This document shows, in pieces, positions 25,762 through 35,622 of a DNA stretch of 64,000 bases. The notes below the pieces were generated by a model that was given only the letters and a program-made list of their open reading frames with translations, was not told the DNA's origin and did not search any database. Position 1 is the first letter of the stretch. Every line of letters begins with the position of its first letter. The stretch lies in assembly GCF_018919065.1 (NCBI RefSeq), contig NZ_JAHLQG010000046.1:1-64000 (forward strand), given 5' to 3'. This stretch comes from Blautia sp. MSJ-9 (GTDB lineage Bacteria; Bacillota; Clostridia; Lachnospirales; Lachnospiraceae). Both the position numbers and the translations under genes were made by a program.

Positions 25762-27366
25762 TTACAATTCTTCCACCTTACATGCATGTTCTTTTGTCTC
25801 TTTATCATAGCTGATTCCTACTGCCAGAATTCGCCCTGTATATTGAGATTTTTCCGCCGTTTTTCCTTTAAATCGAAGTGCGTATTCTCTTTCTTTTATC
25901 TGATCAATTGCCTCTTCCGGCGTATGGTCTACTTTTAATTCCAATATAATACAGTCCTGATCATATCTTACCGGATAAAAAATGAAGTCTACATATCCCT
26001 TCCCTGTTTTATCTTCCCGTTCAACTTTGTACTGATCTCTGGCAGCCAGATATACAAGATTAACAATTGCAGAAAGTTCCGTTTCATTATTATACGATAA
26101 AATCGGCACTTCTGTATTATGTGCATATTGAATAATACCTGCCATAGTTTCTGTATCCCCGGCAAGAGTAGCCTGTAGCATTTGTGATGAAATATTTGCA
26201 AGACGATAAACATAGCCCAGCGATTTCTCTTTTTTCATCATCGCAGCATAACTTCCCATGAGTTCTTTATTTGGAATAAACACCATTCCATTCTCATATG
26301 TCAGAAGTCCATACACAACCATTGCTGAATATATTTCTTCTTTTGTCTTTAATTCCTGCGCAGTAGCCGCATATTCCTGTATCCCCGAAGGTATTCTTTC
26401 CCCGGCAAACATTAATGTAAGGTCATTCTGAATTTCGTCTATATTATTTCTGATATATGTGAAAATAGAATCATATTTGCCGGAGCTTACCCAGTAATTG
26501 GACAATTGATTATCTGTCAATGCACACACTACTGAACGTGGATTGTACAATCTTTCACCTGCCGCCGTATAATACCCGTCATACCACTCCCGCAGGCTTT
26601 CACGGGTAATCTGCGGTTTCTTTGTGCTCTTTAAATATCGTTGATAAAGCATATCTACCTCATCATCAGAAAAGCCAAAGTATTCACTGAACCTGACCCG
26701 GGTCGCCATGTTATATTCCAGAAACATATTCAATTCAGAACCATCTGAATATTTTGCAATCGGAAGAACTCCTGTCATATATGCCAGTTCTACATAACTC
26801 TGTCCTTTCAGTAAAAGCTTCAGAAAGAGCAAATAGTTTTCTCTGTCCTTTTCCGTAACAAAATCCATATGAAAAACAGCATCCCACTCATCTATTACAA
26901 ATATAAATTTATGTCCGGTTCTGTTAAACACCAAAGACAGAATATCCCAGACTGCTATATCTGTTTCTACGTCAATTTCCGGATATGCATCTCTGATATC
27001 TTTGATCAGTCCATCCTGGATTCTGGTTATATAATCCCGATAGCAGTGACATTCCCTTGGCATTTCACTGAAATCAATATATATAACATCGTGCTTTCCA
27101 GTCTGATATTTGTATTGCTCATATTTTGATATATGGAGGTTATCAAACAAAGATTTCTCATCTGAAATTTCAAAAAAAGCAGCTATCATATTCGCCATGA
27201 TTGTTTTTCCAAAACGTCTTGGACGGGTGATACAAAAAAATCTCTGTTCCTGCTGCAGCGCCGGAATCAATTCTTCCAGTATTTCAGATTTATCCACAAA
27301 ATAAGTTCCGTTCATAACGGTTTTATATTTATCGTACGGTTCTCTGCTGTTTAGAAACTGTCCCAA
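25762..27366 (-). CDS. AAA-ATPase-like / PD-(D/E)XK nuclease-like protein
   Basis: 534 residues. N-terminal AAA_ATPase-like domain (PF09820 type): YFVDKSEILEELI, FCITRPRRFGKTIMANMIAAFF (Walker A RRFGKT; quote trimmed to the core), FIFVIDEWDAVF (Walker B). The C-terminal PDDEXK_9 part has GKGYVDFIFYP and CIILELKVD. Function unproven; the family is amplified in gut anaerobes. The start is TTG 27366, set by AAAGGAGG 8 nt upstream; the longer ATG frame to 27465 has no comparable SD. Followed by a 63-bp gap to the AEC gene. Confidence 0.8.
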   Translation of the reverse strand: MGQFLNSREPYDKYKTVMNGTYFVDKSEILEELIPALQQEQRFFCITRPRRFGKTIMANMIAAFFEISDEKSLFDNLHISKYEQYKYQTGKHDVIYIDFSEMPRECHCYRDYITRIQDGLIKDIRDAYPEIDVETDIAVWDILSLVFNRTGHKFIFVIDEWDAVFHMDFVTEKDRENYLLFLKLLLKGQSYVELAYMTGVLPIAKYSDGSELNMFLEYNMATRVRFSEYFGFSDDEVDMLYQRYLKSTKKPQITRESLREWYDGYYTAAGERLYNPRSVVCALTDNQLSNYWVSSGKYDSIFTYIRNNIDEIQNDLTLMFAGERIPSGIQEYAATAQELKTKEEIYSAMVVYGLLTYENGMVFIPNKELMGSYAAMMKKEKSLGYVYRLANISSQMLQATLAGDTETMAGIIQYAHNTEVPILSYNNETELSAIVNLVYLAARDQYKVEREDKTGKGYVDFIFYPVRYDQDCIILELKVDHTPEEAIDQIKEREYALRFKGKTAEKSQYTGRILAVGISYDKETKEHACKVEEL

Positions 27367-27597
27367 ATCTGTGACCTCCTTTTGATTGATAATATGAGTA
27401 TATTCTTTTTTCTGCCATGGTGCAACAATTATCATACATTCCGCTTTCTGGACAATAGTTACCATTCAACCAACCATTCTCTCACTATTTCTATTTTTTA
27501 GAAAAATTCAGATTGCACTTGATTTGTAAACGCTCTATAATATCCCTGATTTCAATTTATACTAAAAATTATACCAAAAATGACAGGAGATAATTTT

Positions 27598-28068
27598 ATG
27601 CATATCAGTATTCTTCTCATGGAGCAGATCGCAGAGCTTTTTCTTATGATCTTCATGGGATTTTTAATTGTAAAAACAGGGCTTTTAAAAGATGATGACA
27701 GCAAAGTTTTATCCAAAATCGTCCTATATCTGATCATTCCCTGCGTGATCATCAATGCATTTCAGGTAGATTACACCATGGATACGGTCAAAGGACTGCT
27801 CATTGCTCTTGCAGCATCTGTCATGATTCAGATAATTCTTCTGATCATTCTTTCAGTCCTTGGAAAACTTCTACATTTAAATGAGGTGGAAATCGCTTCT
27901 GTATATTACTCCAATTCAGGAAATCTGATCGTACCGATCGTAACATTTATTTTAGGCCAGGAATGGGTACTGTACGGATGTGTTTTCATGAGTGTGCAGC
28001 TTGTCTTTCTCTGGACACATTGCAAAAAGATTATTAGCCGTGAACCATCTTACGACTGGAAGAATTTT
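27598..28068 (+). pseudogene. 3'-truncated AEC-family transporter
   Basis: AGGAG 8 nt before ATG 27598; about 157 residues give the first five helices of an AEC transporter (LILP-like SKIVLYLIIPCVIINAF, YYSNSGNLIVPIV). From about 28060 the reading frame runs into the antisense strand of the hipA fragment, so the last half is lost. The two convergent genes were fused by one deletion. Confidence 0.82.
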
Positions 28069-28479
28069 CTGACATTGCTCTGCCAGTTCATCCAGATCCA
28101 CATCGCCATATTTCTCATTAATTTCCCTTTCTGGATAATAAGTAAGCGCACCCATACCTGATTTTCCAACAATTGCCAGACGATCCAAGACCGTCAGTTT
28201 ATCTGGATTTTGTTTATGTGCACGCAGTAGACAATTTAACAATAATCTGCCCCAATTATCTGGTAAACTGTCTGCAAATACTCCAAATAATCCGTTAAAA
28301 TAATCCTTTGTCGGGACAAAAACCTGTTCTTTAAGAGGAAGTGAAAATGGACTGATCGGGAAGCCGTTTTCAATCCATTCTTCACTGTATTGAAATGCCG
28401 CTTTATGATCCGCAGTCATAGCCAGTGTTCCCACAAGTTTTCCATCATAAAGTACCTGTAATGCATTACCTTGTTTCAT
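28060..28479 (-). pseudogene. hipA: HipA toxin kinase, N-terminal fragment
   Basis: About 140 residues of the HipA N1/couple_hipA part: GKLVGTLAMTADHKAAFQYS, FPISPFSLPLKE, FNGLFGVFADSLPDNWGRLLL, IVGKSGMGALTY. The frame leaves HipA homology at about residue 140 (28060) and runs on over the AEC fragment to 27952. The Ser/Thr kinase catalytic domain is gone, so toxicity is not expected. Starts 14 bp inside hipB. Confidence 0.82.
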
Positions 28480-28744
28480 TTATGACCTCCTGAATATTCT
28501 TATATGGCACATGTGTAAAAATATTTCTAAGTTCATCTGCAATGTCCAATGCCATGGCAATTTTTGTCAGTGATATCAATGATATCTGTCCTGTTGTTTC
28601 AAATCTTTTAATTGAACCGTAGCTTACTCCGCTCATGGAAGATAATCTTTCCTGAGAAATAGAGCGTCGTTTTCTGATGTTACGCACTCTTTGTGCAAGT
28701 TTCTGATCCAGTTCCTCTGCTGTTTCCCATACAAGCTGCTCCAT
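28466..28744 (-). CDS. hipB: HipB-like XRE antitoxin
   Basis: 92 residues: HTH_3 domain with SISQERLSSMSGVSYGSIKR (about 29-48). AAGGAG lies 5 nt before the ATG. It should repress its own promoter through GGATAATATTTTATCC at 28763. The toxin gene behind it is truncated, so it is an orphan antitoxin. Confidence 0.85.
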   Translation of the reverse strand: MEQLVWETAEELDQKLAQRVRNIRKRRSISQERLSSMSGVSYGSIKRFETTGQISLISLTKIAMALDIADELRNIFTHVPYKNIQEVINETR

Positions 28745-28762
28745 TGTTTCTCCTTACTTTAC

Positions 28763-28778
28763 GGATAATATTTTATCC
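28763..28778. promoter_or_regulatory. Likely HipB operator
   Basis: Perfect palindrome GGATAATATTTTATCC, 18 bp upstream of hipB. A related half site (ATATTTTATC) follows at about 28810. In E. coli HipB reads TATCC/GGATA half sites, matching these arms in inverted order. The rest of 28780-28980 is AT-rich with no visible gene. Confidence 0.5.
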
Positions 28779-28981
28779 AAAACCACACTATTCCATCCAA
28801 AATAGCCAATATTTTATCTGATATCATTCTATCATTTATTTATTCATAAATCAATCTTCCATTTGCTTCTTTGCTATATATTATCTGCCAAAAAGAAATG
28901 GATTTTCCTCTCATATTTTTTATCAAAATTCTTCTACATTCTATCTTTACGAATAGTCAATAAAAATTTTATTAAATCTTC

Positions 28982-29012
28982 TTGACTTAGAGTATGCTTT
29001 ATGCATTACACT
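28982..29012 (+). promoter_or_regulatory. Promoter of aldo/keto reductase, MerR-type spacing
   Basis: TTGACT (28982) and TACACT (29007) are 19 bp apart, the long spacing of MerR-family promoters; the spacer starts TAGAGTATG, like the left half of NmlR/AdhR sites (CTTAGAGT). A 17-bp alternative -10 (ATTACA) is weaker. No merR gene is adjacent; a MerR-like C-terminus lies in the chimera at 54 kb. Confidence 0.45.
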
Positions 29013-29043
29013 AGAATTATTATATACGAGGAGGAAATCAATA

Positions 29044-30189
29044 ATGAAAACTCGAAGATTAGGGAAAACCGGACTGGAAGTAAGTGAGATTGGCTTCGGT
29101 GGAGAATGGCTGGAGCGCCATCCGGAAGAAGAGGGAATTGAACTGATCCACTATGCATCTTCTAAAGGAATCAACATCCTTGACTGCTGGATGGCAGATC
29201 CGAAATCCAGAGATATCATTGGAAAAGGAATCAAGGATAACCGCAGTGAATGGTTTATTCAGGGACATATCGGTTCCACATGGAAAGATAACCAGTATTA
29301 CCGCACCAGAGATATGAAATATGTCCGTCCTGCATTCGAAGACTTGTTAAAAAGACTGCAAACAGATTATATTGATCTCGGTATGATCCACTACATAGAT
29401 TCCGAAGAAGAATGGGAAAATATCCAGCATTCTGATTATATGGACTATGTCATGGAATTAAAGAATACCGGCGTGATCCGCCATATCGGTATGAGTTCAC
29501 ACAACCCGAAAGTAGCTATCAAAGCCGCTGAATCTGGCTTTGTGGAAATGATTCTCTTCAGCATCAACCCGGCATTTGATATGCTTCCTGCAAGTGAAAA
29601 CATCGATACCATGTTTGCAGAAGAATTTGATTCAAATCTGAAGGGAATTGATCCGGAACGTGCCCGCTTATACAAAGTCTGTGAACAGAATGACGTAGGA
29701 ATCACCGTTATGAAAGGCTTCGCAGGCGGCAGACTTTTTGACGAGAAGCGTTCTCCATTCGGTGTCACTCTCACCCCGGTCCAGTGCGTCCACTACGCCC
29801 TGACCAGACCTGCAGTCTGTTCCATTATGTGCGGCTACGATACCAAAGAACAGGTAGATGCAGCAGTCGCATATGAAATTTCTTCCGAAGAAGAAAAAGA
29901 CTACGCATCCGTACTTGCCAATGCACCTCTTCACTCCTATCGCGGAGAATGTACCTACTGCGGTCACTGCAAACCTTGTGTATCCGACCTGGATATTGCC
30001 ATGATCAACAAATTCTACGATCTGGCAACCATGCAGCCTAAAGTACCTGCAACTGTTCAGTCCCATTATGAACTTCTGGAGCACAAAGCATCTGAATGTA
30101 TTGGATGCCAGGCATGCGAATCCCGCTGCCCGTTTGGTGTTCCGATTGCAGAACGAATGAAGAAAACTGCTGAATTATTTGGATGCTAG
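29044..30189 (+). CDS. Aldo/keto reductase with C-terminal 4Fe-4S domain
   Basis: 381 residues. AKR TIM barrel: LGKTGLEVSEIGFGGEW, NILDCWMAD, DYIDLGMIHYID, HIGMSSHNP. The C-terminal ferredoxin-like part has CTYCGHCKPC and CIGCQACESRCPFGVP, predicting an iron-sulphur cluster. It would reduce carbonyls or couple NAD(P)H and ferredoxin-like electron flow in the cytoplasm. GAGGAGG precedes ATG. Single gene with its own promoter and terminator. Confidence 0.92.
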   Translation: MKTRRLGKTGLEVSEIGFGGEWLERHPEEEGIELIHYASSKGINILDCWMADPKSRDIIGKGIKDNRSEWFIQGHIGSTWKDNQYYRTRDMKYVRPAFEDLLKRLQTDYIDLGMIHYIDSEEEWENIQHSDYMDYVMELKNTGVIRHIGMSSHNPKVAIKAAESGFVEMILFSINPAFDMLPASENIDTMFAEEFDSNLKGIDPERARLYKVCEQNDVGITVMKGFAGGRLFDEKRSPFGVTLTPVQCVHYALTRPAVCSIMCGYDTKEQVDAAVAYEISSEEEKDYASVLANAPLHSYRGECTYCGHCKPCVSDLDIAMINKFYDLATMQPKVPATVQSHYELLEHKASECIGCQACESRCPFGVPIAERMKKTAELFGC

Positions 30190-30251
30190 ACTAATTAGAT
30201 ATTATCTCTGTAGTCTAATATCCAGTTCTGCTTTGATGATATCACAATAAT

Positions 30252-30305
30252 AAAGAGACTTACTGTTTTCTGAAAAACATTTTTCAGGAATATGTAAGTC
30301 TCTTT
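30252..30305 (+). terminator. Terminator of aldo/keto reductase gene
   Basis: AAAGAGACTTAC / GTAAGTCTCTTT, 12-bp stem, 30-nt loop with an inner stem CTGAAAAA/TTTTTCAG, followed by a T-rich tail. Confidence 0.85.
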
Positions 30306-30397
30306 GTTATTTTTTATATATGCCAACCACGTCAAGGTTTTTATCAAATGTATAGCCAAATCTGCATACAGATAAGTAATCTAGATAAACTTTTCTA

Positions 30398-31012
30398 TTA
30401 CTGTTTATTCATTCTCACTACTCTGGTACACACCCTCTCCACCAGCTCCGCATCATGACTGACCACGATCATCCCAATTCCCCTTTTCTGAGTTTCTTCT
30501 ATCAGAAAATGCCAGATCTGGCTCTGAGTAATGAGGTCCAGCATAGTACTGATCTCATCCGCCAAAAGAAACCGGGTTCTTTTTCCTAATGCTCTTGCAA
30601 TGCAGAATCTCTGTAATTCTCCTCCTGAAAGTTCTGTCGGAAAACGGTTCAGCCAGTCTGGTTCAATTCCCAACTTTTCCATAAGCTTCGGATCTATCTG
30701 GTCACCTTCTTCAAGGACACTTTTCATCCGCAGTCTTGGATTTACGGCCTGCTCCGGGTGCTGCCAGATCATTTGCACCGGGCAGTACCCTTTATAGGAC
30801 TGCAATGGTTTTCCATCCAGAAGAATTTCTCCAGTCTCTGGCTGTTCATATCCTGCAAGCAGCTTACATAATGTTGTTTTTCCAAACCCACTTGGCGCTG
30901 CAATCCCAACTCTCTCATTACTGTCTGCCTGCAGGCTGAACTGTTCCAATATTTGTCTGCCCTTGTTTTCATACCGAAAAGAAAGATTTCTTGTTTCAAG
31001 TATCATACACAC
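30398..31012 (-). CDS. ABC transporter ATPase, OppF/NikE type (uptake system 1)
   Basis: 204 residues, short for the family (lacks the oligopeptide C-terminal extension). Walker A APSGFGKTT (about 39-47), signature LSGGELQRFCIARAL, Walker B FLLADEISTMLD (Glu present), H-loop VVSHD. Last gene of the operon SBP-permease-permease-ATPase-ATPase. Starts 17 bp inside the preceding ATPase gene. Drives import of the ligand bound by the 33.9-kb binding protein; nickel or peptide. Confidence 0.85.
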   Translation of the reverse strand: MCMILETRNLSFRYENKGRQILEQFSLQADSNERVGIAAPSGFGKTTLCKLLAGYEQPETGEILLDGKPLQSYKGYCPVQMIWQHPEQAVNPRLRMKSVLEEGDQIDPKLMEKLGIEPDWLNRFPTELSGGELQRFCIARALGKRTRFLLADEISTMLDLITQSQIWHFLIEETQKRGIGMIVVSHDAELVERVCTRVVRMNKQ

Positions 31013-31925
31013 ACCTCACATAACCATTTCCAGATGACCTCCACGGAACTTCTTTTTCCCGACATCTGTCCGTACATTTCTCACACCGTGGAGCAAACGG
31101 ACATCCCGGTTTCATATCTCTGGTATACGGCTGTACCCCATCGATATAATGAAATCCATTCTTTGGCATAGCTCTCCACAATGCTCTTGTGTACGGGTGA
31201 CGCAATGTTTCTTCTTTCAAAAAATCCTCTGCTATTGCATCTTCAATCGTATATCCCGCATAAAAAACCTGTATTCTGTCTGCTGTATCAAGTGCCAGTT
31301 CCAGATCATGCGTAATCATAAGCACTGCTGCTCCCATATCCGCAAGCTGCCGGAAATGCTCCATTGCGCGTCTGGCAAGCCTCGGATCCAGTCCCGGTGT
31401 CGGTTCATCTGCAATGACCAGTTTCGGCGTTTCGATCAGCGCCGTGGAAATCATGATTCTCCTTGTCATTCCCCCCGAAAGTTCAAATGGATATTGTTCC
31501 TGAACTTTTTGATCCAGTGAATACTGTTCAAAAATCCGGTTCAGTTTCCGCTTCTTTTCCGGATTTTTCTTTCCCTTACAGATCTGCTGTCCCACTTTCA
31601 TAAGAGGGTCCAGATAGGAAGTACTTTGTGGAACCAGAACAATTTCCTTTCCACGGAGTTTCCGGATTCTTTTCTCTGTCAATGTTTCCCCACAATATTG
31701 AATCTCTCCCTTCATGAAAGCATTATAGGGTAAAATTCCCAAAATCCCATGTGCCAGAAGACTTTTTCCTGATCCGGAAGACCCCACAATCGCTACCATT
31801 TCCCCTGCGTGAACCGTAACATTTAAATCTCTTATCACCTGAAGTTCTGTCTGGCGCATCCCTTTTTGATACTGGCAGAAAGAAATCCTCATATGATTGA
31901 TTTCCAGAATCTTTTCTTTTTCCAA
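30996..31925 (-). CDS. ABC transporter ATPase, OppD/NikD type (uptake system 1)
   Basis: 309 residues: Walker A VGSSGSGKSLLA, signature ELSGGMTRRIMISTAL, Walker B LVIADEPTPGLD, H-loop MITHD, and the oligo_HPY C-terminal motif with Cys-rich PGCPFAPRCEKCTDRC, which in OppD/DppD relatives holds an iron-sulphur cluster. GGAGGA precedes ATG 31925. Confidence 0.9.
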   Translation of the reverse strand: MEKEKILEINHMRISFCQYQKGMRQTELQVIRDLNVTVHAGEMVAIVGSSGSGKSLLAHGILGILPYNAFMKGEIQYCGETLTEKRIRKLRGKEIVLVPQSTSYLDPLMKVGQQICKGKKNPEKKRKLNRIFEQYSLDQKVQEQYPFELSGGMTRRIMISTALIETPKLVIADEPTPGLDPRLARRAMEHFRQLADMGAAVLMITHDLELALDTADRIQVFYAGYTIEDAIAEDFLKEETLRHPYTRALWRAMPKNGFHYIDGVQPYTRDMKPGCPFAPRCEKCTDRCREKEVPWRSSGNGYVRCVYDT

Positions 31926-31937
31926 CTTTCTGTCCTC

Positions 31938-32846
31938 CTATTCATGCACACTGGCCGGATCAAGCAGCATGCGGAGATTTTCACCCGTTGTGAAAAAACA
32001 TACTACTGTAAGGATCAGCATAATTCCCGGAAATAATGCAAGCCACCATTTTCCTGTCACCAGATATTTCATTGCTTCTGAGAGAATAATTCCGATTGCA
32101 GGCTGCTCATTCGACAAACCAAATCCCAGAAATGTAATACTGGATTCATGGAGAATTGCATGAGGAAAAAGTAATACCAGTCCTACAATAAACTGTGGCA
32201 ACAGATGCGGTACCATATGTTTCATGGCAATATACAGGTTACTTTTTCCCAGCTTCTTTGCTGTTTTTATATAAATCTGCTCCTTTAACTGCAGCACTTC
32301 CCCTCTGATCAGTCTTGCCAGAGAAGTCCAGTGTGTCAAAGCCACTCCAAGGATCACACCCTTTAATCCTCTTCCACATGCCACGCAGATAAGAATCAGA
32401 AGCAGCATATGCGGAATTCCCATCACCAGATCAATAAACCAAGTCACGACAGCATCCGCTGTTTTTCCCATCGTTGCCGAAACCACGCCCAGGATAAATG
32501 CCATAACTGCACTGAATGTAGCAGCACAAACTCCGATAATGATACTGATAGAAAGTCCTCTGACCGTTCGGGCAAACATATCTCTTCCAAGCCAGTCTGT
32601 TCCGAACGGATAACTCAGACAGGGTGGCAGATTCTTTCTGGAAAAGTCTGTTACCTGTGCCGCTTCTTTACAGAAAAATCCACCGATACAGACAGCTGCC
32701 AGAAAGCCTATTGCCACAATCAGGAGAACTATGATTGTCTTTCTTCTGTTCCATTTCTTTTTTCTATATCCTTCCTCGTTTTCAGCGAAATTCTTTTCAG
32801 TATATACATCCAATCTTTTTTCTGGAAATGTAGCTGCTTCTTTCAC
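31938..32846 (-). CDS. ABC permease, OppC/NikC type (uptake system 1)
   Basis: 302 residues: one N-terminal helix and five C-terminal helices with the EAA-like loop (LTHWTSLARLIRGEVLQLKE) and FPFGTDWLGRDMFART-type entry segment (here YPFGTDWLGRDMF). Overlaps the OppB-type permease gene by 4 bp (ATGA-type coupling). Confidence 0.9.
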   Translation of the reverse strand: MKEAATFPEKRLDVYTEKNFAENEEGYRKKKWNRRKTIIVLLIVAIGFLAAVCIGGFFCKEAAQVTDFSRKNLPPCLSYPFGTDWLGRDMFARTVRGLSISIIIGVCAATFSAVMAFILGVVSATMGKTADAVVTWFIDLVMGIPHMLLLILICVACGRGLKGVILGVALTHWTSLARLIRGEVLQLKEQIYIKTAKKLGKSNLYIAMKHMVPHLLPQFIVGLVLLFPHAILHESSITFLGFGLSNEQPAIGIILSEAMKYLVTGKWWLALFPGIMLILTVVCFFTTGENLRMLLDPASVHE

Positions 32847-33838
32847 CTCACCACACCTCCTCTTCGTATTCTTGGATCAATTACACCATAGAGAATATTG
32901 GCGATCAGGTTTCCACCAAACACAAATATTGCACTGATAATTGTAATTGCCATCAGAAGCGGCAAATCGCTTCCAAGTCCCGCACTGACCGCTGCCTGTC
33001 CAAGCCCCGGATAAGAGAAAACCTGCTCTACCAGTACGGAACCGCCGAAAATTTCACTGATAGAAGCAAACTGCAGAGTCATGGCTGGTCCCAGCACATT
33101 GCGGAATCCATGATTTCTGAAAATCTCCCAGGTACTCTCCCCTCTTGCTCTGGCAAAGAGTACATAATCGCTGTCACAGATATCGATCATTTTCTCTCTG
33201 GTGTGCATGGCAATATTGGAAATCCCAGTAATAGATAACGTCACAGCCGGAAGAATCGCATGACGCACACGATCCAGAAAAGTCACTCCACTGGCTTCCA
33301 CGCCAATTGGAACACTTAATCCGATCGGCAGTATCTTCAGCCACACTCCAAATATCATCAAAAGAAGCATTGCAATCCAGAAAGCCGGTGTGCTGGAAAT
33401 AAGCAGACAGTATCCCTTGATTACTTTATCAATTGGTTTCCCATGTTTCATCCCCGCTAAAGCTCCCAATAGAAATCCTGTCACACCCGACAGAATCCAC
33501 GCTATGACCATCAAAAAAAGCGAATTTCCCAGTTTCACTGCAATCACTGTGGTTACTTTCTGACGGTAAAGGAGAGATACTCCCATATCTCCCTTTACAA
33601 AATCCCTGAACCATGCCAGATACCGCTGCACCGGCGGCTTCCCTACACCCCAGTATTCTTCCAGTTTCGCGATCTGCTCCTGGCTCATACTTCCAAGAGC
33701 TGTCTGACCCACATTTGCTTTCAGTGGATCAATCGGTGAAGCAGTCATAAGCGCAAATGCTGCGATGCTTACCGCAAATAGAAGCAATATCATCTTTATA
33801 AAATTTCTGAAAATAAACTTTCCCGTTGTTCTGTTCAA
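32843..33838 (-). CDS. ABC permease, OppB/NikB type (uptake system 1)
   Basis: 331 residues, six helices, with TASPIDPLKANVG after the first helix and FARARGESTWEIFRNHGFRN (coupling loop). It forms the channel with the OppC-type partner. Preceded by a triplicated 30-bp repeat that includes the end of the binding-protein gene. Confidence 0.9.
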   Translation of the reverse strand: MNRTTGKFIFRNFIKMILLLFAVSIAAFALMTASPIDPLKANVGQTALGSMSQEQIAKLEEYWGVGKPPVQRYLAWFRDFVKGDMGVSLLYRQKVTTVIAVKLGNSLFLMVIAWILSGVTGFLLGALAGMKHGKPIDKVIKGYCLLISSTPAFWIAMLLLMIFGVWLKILPIGLSVPIGVEASGVTFLDRVRHAILPAVTLSITGISNIAMHTREKMIDICDSDYVLFARARGESTWEIFRNHGFRNVLGPAMTLQFASISEIFGGSVLVEQVFSYPGLGQAAVSAGLGSDLPLLMAITIISAIFVFGGNLIANILYGVIDPRIRRGGVVR

Positions 33839-33860
33839 AACATTTCTACTCCTACATTTA

Positions 33861-33950
33861 TTTTCATATTAGCTGTTCCCATATGATTTATCTTCATATC
33901 AGCTATTTCTATATTACTTTTCTTCATATGAACTATTCCCAGCTCCACTG
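33861..33950. repeat. 30-bp tandem repeat, three imperfect units
   Basis: Units start at 33861, 33891 and 33921 with TTTTCATATT, TCTTCATATC and TCTTCATATG, each followed by AGCT/AACT-G/ATT. The third unit contains the last six codons and stop of the binding-protein gene, so the gene's 3' end seems to have been copied twice into the spacer. Confidence 0.6.
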
Positions 33951-35528
33951 ATCTACATTATTCACAATTGACCAGCCATGTCCATGTGGATGAATCTTCT
34001 GATCTGCAATCTTAAGACCGTCTTTTACGAAATACAGATGATCGATATTGCAAAGCCAGATCCACGGAATATCGCCGTCCTGTGTAATTCCTGTCTCGCC
34101 GTCCCACTGTGCCTTTTTCCAGAGATCGTAGGAATTCTCCAGGTCACTGGATTCCAATGCTTCATCCATATATTTATCAACCGTTTCATTGGAATATGGA
34201 GAATACTCTGCCAGTCCTGTTTCATTCATTGTATGATAAATATTATAGAGTTCCATCGGAGTATGTGCTCCCCATCCCCATACAAGCGGTTCTGACTCCG
34301 CTCTGGTATATGCAGTATCCCAGTCAACGCCTTCTGTCGTCACTTCGATTCCAAGTTCGGTAAGCTGATTCTTCGTATCTTCTGCCAGTGCCTGGCGTAC
34401 AGAATCCGATGCCGGATAAAGCATAGTCAGTTCTGCGCGGATGCCGTCTTTCTCACGGATACCGTCATCCCCGGTTTCCCATCCTGCTGCGTCCAGAAGT
34501 TCCCTAGCCTTGTCCTGATCATATTCAACTTCTGCCGCTTCGTTATACCACGGCATTTTGTCACAGACACTGTATGCAGGTGTTCCGTAACCATTCAGTA
34601 CGTTCTGGATCATTTCCTCACGGTCAATTCCAATATTGATCGCACGTCTTACTTCCACATCAGTGGTAAAATCATTTCCATAAGTTACACCATCAATCTC
34701 CTCTGCCGCTGTTGCAGGAAGATTGAATCCTCGGTTATCAACCGTCCGCACACTGAACAGATCATATCCATCCACAGTCATATCGGAATAAGAAGCTGCT
34801 GTATGTGCAACATCTACTGTTCCCGCCTGTGCCGCTGCCAGTGCTGCATCCTCTTCCATGAAAAGTACCGTCACTTTTTTTATCGTCGGTACTTCCCCGT
34901 AATAATCCGGATTTGCTTCAAAAATTACCTGCTGTCCTTTATCCCACTGTTTCATGATATAACGACCGGAACCAATCGGATTCTGACCATAATTTTCATC
35001 ATATGCGTGTTCCGGTACGATTCCTACGATTGCCATAGTATACGGCCAGACAGCAAACGGAGTATTCATATGAAACTCTACTGTAGTATCATCCACTGCC
35101 ACTGCTTCTTTCAGCATGGAAAAATCATTCACGGAGCTGTTGTCACGACAGTTATTGTATGTAAATGCCACATCGTCTGCTGTCAGCGGCTCACCGTCTG
35201 TAAATTTCACATCATCACGGATTTTCACAGTCCATGTCAGTCCGTCTTCGCTTACTGAATAATCGGTTGCAAGATCCATTCCTATGGACAGATCCGTGTT
35301 TGTAACAGTCAGAGTACTCTGAATCAACGGCTCGTGTACATGCTCTCCGGCTCCCCATCCATATGCAGGGTCAAAACCTGCTTCCGGTTCTGATGTTGTC
35401 GGCATTGTCACGATTACTTCATCTTTTCCTGTACTCTGTTCCTGCGCTGCCCATACTGCCGTACTTCCTCCCACGAATGTTGCAGTCATACATACTGCCA
35501 TCAGAATTGCCAATAACTTTCTCTTCAT
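33933..35528 (-). CDS. Extracellular solute-binding protein, family 5 (uptake system 1)
   Basis: 531 residues. Signal peptide of about 28 residues ending VWA; no lipobox, unusual for a Firmicutes binding protein. SBP_bac_5 features: DDVKFTDGEPLTADDVAFTY, GSGRYIMKQWDKGQQV, DVEVRRAINIGIDREEMI. A C-terminal HPHGHGW cluster could bind a metal. First gene of the operon; neighbours are CbiMQO (Ni/Co), so nickel or a nickel chelate is the inferred ligand; peptide remains possible. Confidence 0.85.
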   Translation of the reverse strand: MKRKLLAILMAVCMTATFVGGSTAVWAAQEQSTGKDEVIVTMPTTSEPEAGFDPAYGWGAGEHVHEPLIQSTLTVTNTDLSIGMDLATDYSVSEDGLTWTVKIRDDVKFTDGEPLTADDVAFTYNNCRDNSSVNDFSMLKEAVAVDDTTVEFHMNTPFAVWPYTMAIVGIVPEHAYDENYGQNPIGSGRYIMKQWDKGQQVIFEANPDYYGEVPTIKKVTVLFMEEDAALAAAQAGTVDVAHTAASYSDMTVDGYDLFSVRTVDNRGFNLPATAAEEIDGVTYGNDFTTDVEVRRAINIGIDREEMIQNVLNGYGTPAYSVCDKMPWYNEAAEVEYDQDKARELLDAAGWETGDDGIREKDGIRAELTMLYPASDSVRQALAEDTKNQLTELGIEVTTEGVDWDTAYTRAESEPLVWGWGAHTPMELYNIYHTMNETGLAEYSPYSNETVDKYMDEALESSDLENSYDLWKKAQWDGETGITQDGDIPWIWLCNIDHLYFVKDGLKIADQKIHPHGHGWSIVNNVDQWSWE

Positions 35529-35622
35529 CTATAATTTTCTCCTTTACTTTACTCATGCACAATGCTGTATCTACCAACAGTTTTTTATTATCTCTTTGTA
35601 TATTGTGCACAGATGAATATTG

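Noticed and set aside
25762-27366. Phage or defence (abortive infection) function for the AAA/PD-DEXK protein
   Set aside because: No phage or defence genes nearby and the family is common and functionally unproven; not enough to claim a defence system.
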